A stretch of 64,000 nt of DNA, from assembly GCA_016098155.1 (NCBI GenBank), contig JAAAJB010000008.1:1-64000 (forward strand), written 5' to 3'. Position 1 is the stretch's first letter; each line of letters opens with the position of its first letter. The stretch comes from Actinomortierella ambigua (lineage: Eukaryota > Mortierellomycota > Mortierellomycetes > Mortierellales > Mortierellaceae). Both the position numbers and the translations under genes were made by a program. Below, one piece after another: positions 48,164-59,685 of the stretch. Under the pieces are notes generated by a model. The model saw only the letters and a list, made by a program, of their open reading frames with translations, searched no databases and was not told where the DNA came from.

Positions 48164-51100
48164 TAACGTCGCAAGTCGAGGATGGAGCAGCGCCTACCGC
48201 CGCTCCCATAGAGATGGATGAGGAGAAGGCTGCCCGTCGAGCAAAGTTCCTGGACAAGCTCGGCAACTTTCGGGCCTCGACTGCCATCCCTCTTAAGGAA
48301 GGAGGGCCCGACAATGACAAAATCGGCGACATCGAGAAGGCCGCGCTGGAAGGAGACAAAAAGGAAAAGGAAGAGGAAGAGGAGGCCGAGGATGGGGACA
48401 GCAGCTTTGTCATGGCTGCGAAATCAGGCGCGAAGCGACGACGACTGGTCATCTCGGACAGCGAAGAGGAGGACGACGGTGACGACGGAGGCGGGTCCGA
48501 CTACAACGCCGAGGACGACTATGGCTTTGGAGAAGGAGCACATCCGAATAAAGCGGCTGCTACCGCCGCAGCTACCAAGAAGAGTGTGGCCAGTACTGGC
48601 GGCGGCAGCAAGAAGAGGATGGCCCCCGCCACAACAGCAGCGATAGCAACAACCCCCACGACTACGGCGGCCAAGGCAGGACAGGATGCATGGAAGACTG
48701 TCATGCTGGGCGGCGGTGGTGGTGGAGGCAGCAGCAGCAGCAACTCGCGGGGGAAGAAGGACAAGTCACCGTTCACGCCGCTAGAGAAACAGTTTATCGA
48801 GATCAAACAGCAATACCCGGATGCGATCCTGTGTATCGAGGTTGGATACAAATTCAAGTTTTTCGGCGAGGATGCACAGGTGAGTTGAAAAAAAAAATAG
48901 AATGAGAAAGGAATAAGAAGACAATTCTCCATCTAACCTTCTGCCCTTCTCCGTTTTCCTCTATTGCATTAGATTGCCTCCAAGGAGCTCAGCATTGCCC
49001 ATTTTATGGACCATAACTTTTACACCGCCAGTATACCCGTTCATCGTCTGGATGTTCATGTGCGGAGGTAATTCATACTAAGAGGGTGCTCTACGCCTTT
49101 TCAATTTCTACTCCTGCATGTTGCGTGCACTGGAGAGTCTCTTTCTCTGACCTGTTCTCACCTTTTCTCTTTCCTGTCTGCTTCATCCAAACACAAAAAT
49201 GATAGACTGGTCCACGCCGGCTACAAAGTCGGTGTTGTCCGCCAAATGGAAACAGCGGCTCTGAAATCCGTTGGAGACAACAAGAGCGCGCCCTTCACGC
49301 GTGAGCTGACGAACCTCTACACCAAGGCGACCTTCCTAGAGAGTCTGGAGCAGGACATGGCCGACCCAGCCTCTTCATCTTCACACTACATCGCCTGCAT
49401 CGTCGAAGAGCTTCAAGGAGGGATGGGCACGGACGAGCGTGTCCGATGTTCGATCCTGGCGGTCCAGCCAGCGACGGGAGATGTGGTGTACGATGAGTTT
49501 CAGGACATGTACATGCGTTCGGAACTTGAGACGCGGCTGCTCCATCTACAGCCAGCAGAGTTGATCTTGCCAGAGAAGGGGTTGAGTCCTGCGACGGAGA
49601 ATCTGGTCAAACATCTGTCGATGCCCCATACCCGAGTCATGACGACGTCGGCAACAGCAACAGGAGGCATGCGGACAAACGAGGTGCGTACGGAACGATC
49701 GAGGGCGTTTCACAAGTACAGCAAGGCGTTTAGCCTCGTGTCCGAGTTTTATTCGACACACCTCAAGGAGGAGCAACAGCGAAGTGGAGGAGGAGGGTCA
49801 TCGTCGACCGAGGATCGGTTAGCGGGCCTGATGACGACGGTGCTGACCCTACCACAGAACGTGATTGTGGCGCTCTGGGCGATGATCGACCACCTGATGG
49901 CTTTTGGACTGACGCACGTCCTGATGCAGACGAAATATTTCCAGCCGTTCCACACGCTGTCGCACATGATGCTGACGGGCAACACGTTGAACAATCTGGA
50001 GATTTTCCGGAACCAGACCGATGGCAGTGTGAAGGGGTCGTTGCTCGAGATCCTGGACCGCACCAAAACTGGGTTCGGACGACGGCTGTTGAAGAAGTGG
50101 GTTGGGAAACCATTGGTCGACCGACGGAGGTTGCAGCAGCGCGTCGACGCTGTGGAGGAGATCTTGGCCAAGCACGGAGGAGCAGGAGGCGCGGGCTCGA
50201 ATGAGGCGTTGGCCAAGGTGGAAAAGTGTCTGACGGGCTTGATGGATCTCGAGAAGGGCGTGTGTCGGATCCACTATGGGTATGCGAGCCCGAAAGAGTG
50301 TTGGCTTGTCTTGAAGACGTTTGAGAGGATCCACCAATTGTTCCCCAAGCGGCTACAGAGTGGCGGCGGTGGTGGTGGAGAAGGTCGAGTTGCATCGGAT
50401 GATTTAGGGCTCGATTCTCCATACTTGAACGAGCTGTTGGCGTCGCTGACGGTAGCGTCTGGTTCGGTGCTGTACTTTTTGAACGCGTTGAACGAGCAAG
50501 CGGCAAAGCATAATGACAAGATTCGGCTGCTGGATCGAGACGTAGCGGCCACAAAGTGGCCCGAGATCCTGCAGCACGAAGCGGCGATCCAGGAGACGGA
50601 AGAGCAGCTGAGGTTGTGTTTGAGGGATATTGCCAAATTGATGCGGGAACCACGCCTGGACTTTACCAGTGTCTCGGGGATCGACTATTTGATTGAGGTC
50701 AAGAACAAGGATATGCCCAAGGTGCCCAAATCGTGGGTCAAAATTAGCGGGTATGTACCTTTTTTTTTGTTTGACCGAAATGTGGAGGGTATCTGTTTCA
50801 TTTTGATTTATTTTTTGAACACAAACTAATTCATTTTTAATTACAAAATTTCTAGAACCAAACAAGTGTCCCGTTTCCACACACCAGAGACGACCAAGTT
50901 GATCCATGCCAAGGCACAGCACCAGGAGCGGCTGACCCTGCGCTGCAACGAGGCCTTTAAAGAGTTTTGTAAAGAGTTTTCGGGCCAGTATGAAGTCTTC
51001 CGGGACGTTGTCCAGGCACTCGCCACGCTCGATTGTCTGTTCTCCCTGGCGGCAGTGGCCCGACGGCCCGGTTATTGCAAGGCTGAATATGTGGATGCCG

Positions 51101-52446
51101 AGGATGATGTGGCAGAGAACGGCGGTGGCGCTTCAACAGTGATCGAGATCAAGAAGGGTCGGCATCCGATGGTGGAGCAGCTGTTGCAAGGGAGTGCTGG
51201 GACCGACTTTGTGCCGAACGATGTGGATTTCGGGGAGCGGACGATCGCTCGGGCACGCTCAGGATCGTTCTCCAAGGAGAAGAAGAAGAAGGAGAAGGCG
51301 GAGGAAGGCAAAGAAGAACAAGAATCGGATCAAGTTGGAACCATGACGGCAGAGGACCGGAGAGACAAGTGGGACTCGGACGAGCAAAAGACGATGATCC
51401 TGACAGGGCCCAACATGGGTGGCAAGAGTTGTTACATCCGACAGGTGGCGTTGTTGTGTCTGATGGCGCAGATCGGGTCGTATGTGCCCGCGGAGCGGGC
51501 ACGACTGTCGTTGCTGGATGGGATCTACACACGAATGGGCGCCTCGGACAACCTGTTTGGGAACGAGTCGACGTTTATGGTCGAGTTGCAGGAGACGTCT
51601 GAGATTTTGCGGCGGGCCACGCCGCGATCGCTCATCATCCTGGACGAACTCGGCAGAGGCACATCGACCTTGGACGGCGTGGCGATCGCATATGCCGTGC
51701 TCAAGTATTGCGTGACCGAGATCCGGGCCACAACGCTGTTTGTGACCCATTACCCGTCGTTGGCAGAAGTCGCCAACGAGTTCCCAAAGGGACGTGTCCG
51801 AAACTACCATATGGGGTTCATGGCCACCAAGACTGTTGATGTTGCCGCCTCTGCCGCTGCCACCGCCGCCACCTCAGAATCGGCTTCGACTCCATCTTCT
51901 ACTCAATCAAAGACTTGGATCGATTCGACCAACGACGACGCGGAAGTCTCGGAGCACGATGAGATTGTCTTCCTATACAACTTGGTAGAAGGTGTCTCCC
52001 TCAAGTCCTATGGGTAAGTTCCCCCCCCCCCAATCTCTTACAAAAACTGAGTGTTGCAAGTGAGTAGACGAAGAAGCTCATACGTTTTTTTTTCCTTATC
52101 TAGTTTGAATGTGGCTCGCTTGGCCAAGTTGCCACCATCGCTGATTGCACGGGCAAAGGAAAAGTCGAAAGAGTTGGAAATCCTGCTAGAGCAGCGGCGA
52201 CAGAAGCGGCGTCTTGGAGCGTCGACCCAGGACATTCAGTCTTCGAGCAGTGGTGACGCACCCAGAGGCAAGAAGCGACCCCGTGATGATACTGTTGCTG
52301 AACAAGAGGAAGAAGTGGAGGAGAATGCCGGTACATCGCTAAGCGAACAGTCGGCTCGTCAGCAGCAGTCGATCGAGATGCTTCATCTCATTTGGACCTG
52401 CCAGACACCTGAACAGGCGCAGAAGGTCTTTGACCTCTGCCGTTAA
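47482..52446 (+). CDS. msh3: DNA mismatch repair protein MSH3
   Basis: Five exons: 47482-48879, 48973-49067, 49206-50750, 50856-52013 and 52104-52446, giving 1512 residues. MSH3 pairs with MSH2 (MutS-beta) to recognise insertion/deletion loops. Near the N-terminus QATISAFF is a PCNA-interacting box. A disordered, acidic, poly-Ala-containing region follows to about residue 425. The mismatch-binding domain then begins with [16 protein letters not shown] and [13 protein letters not shown], as in MSH3 rather than MSH6. The ATPase has Walker [10 protein letters not shown] (about 1197-1205) and Walker [12 protein letters not shown] (about 1272). It is longer than yeast or human MSH3 because of low-complexity inserts. 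The start is chosen at the CACCATGG, because the PIP box follows it directly. Confidence 0.97.
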
Positions 52447-52792
52447 GCCTTCTTGTGAAAACCAGAATAAAAGCTCTTCTCAAAAGAGGAGGAGGAGATG
52501 AGAAAAACGAGCTTTAATAGTAAGGAAAACCAACAAGAAACCACTACGAGGAAAAAAAAATTGTAATATACAACGTGGGAAAGGAAAAGCACGAGCACCC
52601 TGTGGGAAATGAAGTGAATATATACGTTGGATGCTTAGAATAAGGAAAAGGTGCAGAGCAAAAGAACAGAAAGCAAGATAAAAAGAAGAAGAAAAAAAAA
52701 CATCAAAAGTCATAAACAGGGGTGAAGGCGGCAGTTGCACATTCTGCAACACTTCTGCCCACACCCTCAAAAAACCCTAGAACCATGAGGCA
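52447..52792. other. Convergent intergenic region MSH3/JSN1
   Basis: About 350 bp, A-rich, shared 3' flanks. It contains AATAAA for MSH3. No gene seen. Confidence 0.55.
52466..52471 (+). terminator. Putative poly(A) signal of MSH3
   Basis: AATAAA 20 bp after the MSH3 stop codon. Confidence 0.4.
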
Positions 52793-52811
52793 TTACTGTT
52801 GTTGAGCCTGC

Positions 52812-52844
<33 letters not shown>

Positions 52845-55800
52845 GATGGAGCAGATGATTGCTGCGAGGACGGCTGAGACTGGAACTGCGAAGGCTGCAA
52901 GTGCGGTTGGGCAAGATGGTGATGATGATGTGCGTGGTGGTGCAGGCCATGTGGGGGAGCCCCTTGGTGCGGCAAAAACATGCCCGCCGATCCATTCAGC
53001 TGCGCCGCCATTCCTGCTGCTGCCATCCCTGCTGCTGCTGCTGCTGCTGCTGCATCTGTACCGTTCATTCCTGCAGCCATTGCCAGATACGGGTTAAAGC
53101 CTGCCGCTGCTGCCGCTGCCATCATGCCCGGGTGATACATTGTCGTGATCGCTTGATGAGGCACATACAGGCCATTGGGATAAAAGGCCGCCGCTGCCGC
53201 CATCTGGTGACCAGGATAACCTCCAAACATCTGCGAGGGCATTGGAGCATAGAACCCAGCCGGATGTGCCACAAATGTTGCCGCTCCCTGCGTCATCGAC
53301 ACGCCTCCTGCTCCTCCTGCTCCTCCATTCGGCGCACCCATCTCGCTGCCGGTCTCAGGACCTTTGCCCGCGGCGCCTGCGCCTGTGCCACCGAGAGAAT
53401 GCGATGACGGTGGCGAATGATCGCCCACAGCCTCGCCGCCAGGTGGTGGTACGGCCTTGATGGCCATCTGAGCCTGAAGATGTTGTTGTTGCTGCTGCTG
53501 CTGGTTCGTTGCCATGGCCACATAAAAGTTGGCTGCTGTAGCAGCAAACTCTTGCTGCGGATAGACAAGGAGGCTATTTGCCACGGCACCCGGCATCGCG
53601 GCCGCCACCACTCCGCTGGAGTGCTTGCCATCCGCGTCCTCGCCTCCACCGAGCACGACCTTAATCTCTTCCAACAGCCGCTTGCATCCTTGCACGTTGA
53701 GTACGTTGAGCTTCTGGAGCGACGATTTTACCTTCTCGGCCAGCGCTTGCTTCTCGGTCAACTCGACATGAGGCGAGGCCAGGATCTTTTGAATCAGACT
53801 GATCCCGTGCACTTGATCCCCCAAAATCTCCTCCAGTGCTGCATCATTCGTCGAGATCGCCTTGAGCAACAAGTCCCGCGCATCAGCTTCCTGTCGCTGA
53901 TTAATCACCTTGAGCACCGTCAGCGACGCCAGCTTGTGAGTCGCCAGCGAGGCTACATGCGGGGCTAGACGTGGTGCCAGCACGCGGTACCGTCCTGCCA
54001 GTTGCGAGTTATCCAGAAGCCACGTCAACAAAAGTGCGCCGTTCGGATTGGTCGCCAACGCCAGCGAGTTTTGAACAACCGCCACTGCAACTTGTTTCTA
54101 TGGAAAGGGAGGAGGGTGGTGGTAGTTGCAGAGAAAAGAGCGATGAGAAATAGTCCTTTCTTTCTTTCTTTTCCCTCTCTTTTTTTTGGCTCCAAAGTAA
54201 TTCAAGGTTTTGTTGGCCGCATTCAAGGACTTACTTGCTGACGCTTGGTGACATGCTGGCTCTCAAGCGAGGCTCGCATGGCACGAGCGCCGAACCGACC
54301 CTGGGCAATCTCCCAAAACTTGTCGGCCATGGCTTGGAAAATAAATTCATTATGCTGCGAACCAAGTCGCAGGCAGCACTGCACCACATAGTTACCAAAC
54401 TGATCCAGGAGCAGTGGAGGTGTATAAGGTCGCAGGTGCATGCAAATAAGCTCAATCTGAGGTGCTGTTTTGGCGCACTCGATGATCTTTTGTGCCGCCC
54501 ATGTACCATTCTTGTGGATACCAATCGACGCCAAATGAGGAGCAATGAGCTCCAACATCTTTGTCTTTTGCGTCTCGGAGGCTCGCTCAAAGAACTTTTG
54601 GATCACCGTATTGCCAATGTAGTCTATACATTGTTGGATCAAAAAAAATAGTGGATGTGGGAGGTCAGGGAACAATCAAGGCGCGAATTAGATCAGCGAT
54701 CACCGTGAGAGATATCGCGCCACTTACCACTGCAGAGCTCAACAATCTCATCCATGCATTCATTGGCAAGAGCATCGACCTCCTTGGCGGCACAGTGGCC
54801 ACTATCAAGTCGTTTCCGAATCTCACGCAGCCGTGGAGCATCCAGTCTTCGGCGTGGCGATGGCTCTGGAACGGCAGGGATCGAAGAGTAGTAGGAAATT
54901 GGCTCCAGATTCAGACGAAGCTCCTGGGCCGCATCGGTGGCATCGGCATCCTTGTCAAACTCTTGCATCATGGCCAACCGCTCAAAAACGGTGTCTTCGG
55001 GCGATGGCAGTTCCCTCTCGGTGGAGGTCGATGATGACGTCAGCGACTGTCCATTGTTCGCAAGGGTCATCATGTTGAGCATCATGTCAAACTCTGCTTT
55101 GCCATCGATTTCCTGCTGCTGTTGTTGCTTGGACATGGCATTGAGAGACGTCGATGAACCCGACTTACTGTCGGCGTTTAGAATGCCTTCGGATCCACCG
55201 AGTTCATGTTGTAGGGTATTGGGGCTGTCGCTAGGTGATTGCTTCGTCGGCACCTTGGCGAACCCGACGCGGATGGCGCCAGTGCCCGGGCCAAAGGCCT
55301 CTTGCCCATGCATTATCTTCTTGGCCGTAATCGCATCCTCGATGTTATCAAAGTTGATGAAGCCACACGACTTGTGCGCAAGCACGCGAGCCGACTCGAT
55401 CGGCCCAAAGTGCGAAAAGATGGCGTGTAGAGCTCCTGGTGTGGTGGCTGGTGGCAAATTGCCGATCCCTAAGGTGATTTTGTGCAGCAATAATGATGGT
55501 GGCACATTGATCAGTAACTGGTATACTCCAACTTTAGCTGTATGACAGCTCGTATGACGGCCTGCATGACACTTGTGCAAAGATATTGTTCATTGTGTCA
55601 CGTTTGACCAAATTCCACTCCCATAGCGTCCAAAGGAATGAAAAAAAAGTAGACACTTACACAGTGCACGAGTCGATTGGAGAGCATTTGAAGAGTCTGG
55701 GTTCATAAGCACTTCGGTCTTGCCAAAGCCAACGCGCACAACGTGGTTACCAACGCGGCCTCCACAGCGCTCTGAAATGTCCTCTTTGGCACGCACGGCA

Positions 55801-56699
55801 TCCTCAACAGTCATAAAGTTGACGAACGCACACTCCTTGTCGGGCAGCACACGCAGCGACTCGATCTGACCATAGGGGCTGCACAGCTTCATCAGATCGT
55901 TGGTGGTGAGGCTAGGATCCAGGTTGCCGATCCAGAGCGAGCGCGTGGGTACCTGCTGCGTGACGTTGGCGGAGGAGAAACCATTTTCCTGTAGCGGCGG
56001 TGTCAGAGTACCTGGCGGTGTTCCTGCCAAATTATTGCCAAAATGCATGGTGGCACCAGCATGGCCTCCAGAGGTACCGTTCAGCTCCTAATGACGAGGC
56101 GAGCAAAATAGATTATAGTAGAGAGGGGGGGCACAGGGTAAGGGATTTGGCCAGAGCAGTTCGAAAGACGACAGTCATATTGCCATAATCTGGTACCCAT
56201 GGAGGGAGAGAGAGAAGGAGAGAGGGATGGCTGAGAGGTACAACAACAACTTGGGAAATGTGAAACTCAGATCAATGTTTGCCACACTCGAGTCCAATAA
56301 GACATTGCTGTGAGAAGGGAGGAGCGGGAACACAAGAGAGACGAAGAGGGAGGAGAGGGGGGCAGAGAGGGAGGGACAGAGGGGAGACGGGGAGAGGGTG
56401 GGAGAAAACGTAGTCATGCCATTGCATGCGTACTCCTGATGGGGTGAGGGTCGTGGGGTTGGATCGTGGAGAGTGTGAGAGTGCGAGAGAGCACACCAAT
56501 GGGGGCCTTGACAACCCATGCGCACACACATATATTCACACAACTCTGTTCAATTGGGGTAGAAGGAATATATCCGACAAATTTGCCAAATGCATTTCGT
56601 TGTGTTGGTAATAATAGCGGCGGGGCACTTAGTCGCTCACTCCACTTTCCAATGCATATTCGTTCCCGTCCTTCTCTTATACTCTCTCGCTCTCTCTTT

Positions 56700-56730
<31 letters not shown>

Positions 56731-58361
56731 CCTCAAGCTTATTGTATTATAACCTGGGCATTTGTTTTTTTTTCGATTCTCACCTGGCGGTCTGCAGTAA
56801 AGGAGACATTCAAGCCGCTGCTTTCAAGATGGTGCAGGGCCAGGAGGTGGTGGTGGTGATGGTGCTGGGGATGGTGGTGGCCAAGCGTGACATCATCCTG
56901 AACTCTATTCGCTCCCAGCCCATGCTGGCTACCTGCTGAAGAACTGACCAGGTTGAGGCTGCTGGTACGACCATGGCCAAGGGCCTTGATATTTGCAACA
57001 GCCCCACCGCTGAGCGAGGGTGGTGTTGAACTATTGGTGTGAGTGTGTGTGGTGCTACTGCCACTACTGCTGCTGATGCCGTGGTTAATTCCAGACGCGG
57101 AGGAAAGAGACGATGCTGCTCCCACCCCTGCTGCTGCTGCTGCCGATCCTGCTGTAGCTGCTGCTGATACCGACGTGGAGGACGATGATGGCGAGGGACC
57201 ACCAGAGGATCCGTTCAGACTACTGCTGTTGGCGACAATCTCGGCCAGCCGATCGGCGCCTGCACTAGTTGTCCGCTGGTGTGTCTGGCGCGCCTTCATG
57301 TCGCTATAGCTCCGCGGGCCTGCAAGGGCAAACCTGCGCTGCTCGTCTACAATGTCGTTGGGGATCTCGAGGAAGCCCATGCTGATGGCGCGTGGCCGTG
57401 AGTGTGTCTGGTGGAATTGGTGTACGCCCCCTGCTGACGTGGCAGGATAAACGACACCTGTCGAGGATGATCCAGACGACGGCGAGCTCGACGTGAGCTG
57501 CCCAATATTGTCTCCTTGTTCGTCCTCCAACACCTCTTGGTATGTTGGTTTGGCAGTGACCGAGTACGACCGGAAACGGTTGGCTAGACCCAGGTTTGGC
57601 ATAAGCAACGATGCATCCATGGCGGTCTTGTGTAGGTGCATCTCGGATGTGCCGTTCACGGCTGCCGTCAAGGACGCAAACGAGGATGACCGGCTGCGAG
57701 GGCCTAGGCCATCCAGTGATGAATTCGAGACGACTGCCGATGCAGTGACAACGCTCTGATTGCTGGGCTGTCCAGGAACCGAGACAGGGTCATCAAGGCC
57801 CAAGGCATCGAGCGTGCTCATGATAGCATTCTCATTCTCCGAGTCAAACATCATCTCGCGTGTCGTTGGGGTTGTGGCCGGACGGTCGCTGCCGGGCGAG
57901 GTGGGCTCGCCCCAGGATGATGTGAAGATTGAAGGCCCAAACGCAGCCGAGATAGAGGCTGATGGCAGCGTCAGCGATCCGGATCGGTGACGGGTCGACA
58001 GGTGCGGGGGCACCAGGAAGCTGGGTGTCCGCCGCAAGGGGCGGGTCGACTTGCTGTCGAGCTGTGAAAACGCAGCAACGCTAGCGCCTGCTGAGCCAAT
58101 GGAGTCCTCTCCTGCACCGGTGCCTGATACTCCTCGTCCGCTGCCAGCGAGGAACGCAAGCGACGATGGACGCGAAGGCAGTGTGTCTGCTCGTGCGCGT
58201 CGGATGGCAGCAAATGAAGGAATGGTCGCGCTGTGCTCGGGCGCAGTCGTGGTGATGATGGGAGGGGTCCCACTGTTGCTGGAAGACGAGCTACTGGTGC
58301 TGGTACAGCTGCCATTACTCCCCGACGATGAGGCAGAGGAGCTGGCAGTGGTTGAGGACAT
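52793..58361 (-). CDS. jsn1: JSN1/PUF2-like RNA-binding protein (two RRMs plus Pumilio repeats)
   Basis: Five exons: 58361-56784, 56087-55661, 55468-54728, 54623-54235 and 54097-52793, giving 1479 residues. Two RRMs begin with near-identical strands (SLWIGNLDPS about 576, ALWIGNLPPA about 667), followed by Pumilio repeats at about 880-1200 (DYIGNTVIQKFFERAS, CDLRP-like blocks). This is the architecture of yeast Jsn1/Puf2, which bind mRNAs for membrane and mitochondrial proteins. The first 526 residues are Ser/Thr-rich with many RxRS/RxxS sites. The C-terminus is Ala/His/Gln-rich and ends in poly-Gln. An in-frame ATG at 58409 is an alternative start. The chosen one has A at -3. Confidence 0.92.
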
Positions 58362-59685
58362 TATAGAGAGAGAGACGGTTGACGATTGGTCAGGGGTGGA
58401 GGGACCCATCAATCCAATCGGATGGGAAGGCAATGATGAGAGACTGAGAAAGGAAGGGGATACGTAGCAGGGAAGTGAATGCAAAGGGAGAGGGGGTTCA
58501 AGGGATCAATGGCTGGAGGAAGCCATAGGAGGTGGAGGTGGAGGAGGAGAGAAGGAGGGAAGGAGGAGGGGGGGGGGAAGAGTGAGAAAAAGAAAGAGAA
58601 GGAAAGAAGAGAAAAAAAAAGAAGGGGAGGGGGGGTGGACAATGAATGAAATGTATAAGCTGAGTAAGATCTTTGGTCAATGCAATGCAGCAGCAGGAAG
58701 TTCTGTTGCTGGGTGGGGGGGAAACACAACGGGAAGCGACACTTGAATCACAATAGGAGGGACAGAGGAACGCCAAAGAAGCAACCACAACACACGCACT
58801 TGCACACATACACGCTCTCACTCACACACACACACACAGACCAGACCGAGCAGGAAAGGAAAGTGGCAAGACACGGACGGACTCACGAATGCACACACCA
58901 AACGATTGAATGCAACGTCAGAGAGAACGGAAGAGGGTGAAGCTATCCCCCTTTTGTCAACGAGGTATAGTGGTCGTGGTTGGTGGTGGCAACAAAGTAA
59001 CAGAACAAAAGACGGACAATGAGGGAGACGACACTAGGCAGAAGACACCCTCCTCAATGCAGGCAATGGACAAGAAGAAGAAAAAAAAGGGGTAGAGAGA
59101 GAAGAGCAATGGAGATGAGCGACCGAAATTGGGATGCGACGGGATTAGAGACTGAGAGAGAGAACAGGAAGAAAAGGAAAGGAACGACGACAAAGGGACG
59201 CAGATGAGGGGGGGAAGGAGGGGGAGAGAGGAGGTGGAGCGAAGAGGGGAAGAGCTTAGAGAAAGGGGTTGGGAGGGGGGGCGCAATCTTCCAACCCATT
59301 GGGACACATACTAGAAACAAACACTCTCCTCTTCGCTGGATGTGTTGTTGATATGGGTGGATCAAGCACCCTCTGCAACTAAAAAGACATTTGTTGTCTC
59401 TTACTCTTATCCCATGGCCTTGCCCCTCCGTGGCACATGCAACTCCCTGACCACTCTCCCTCACCCCCCCCTTCTCCTCAACTGTTGGTCACATTCTTCG
59501 CAGATCCGATCACCCCCTCACACCGCCATCCTATATATTTATACGCTTATATGCTGTGTATTGTGAAAAAAGTGCATTGCTTCTTGAGCCGTGATATGCT
59601 TTGTAGAATGGTTGTACCAATGGTCTCTCAGTCGTGTACTGTACATGCCGATTTTTTTTTTTTTTGCTATTGTTGTTCATGATCA
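58362..59685. other. Intergenic region between JSN1-like gene promoter and carnitine acetyltransferase end
   Basis: About 1.3 kb. It is strongly purine-rich on the plus strand at 58510-58640 and 59075-59270, which is the pyrimidine-rich leader and promoter of the JSN1-like gene, with CA repeats near 58800. No gene supported. Confidence 0.5.

Noticed and set aside
47482..52446. Assignment of the MutS homologue as MSH6
   Set aside because: The N-terminal PIP box occurs in both, but the segment starting [16 protein letters not shown] and the [13 protein letters not shown] motif follow MSH3, not MSH6.
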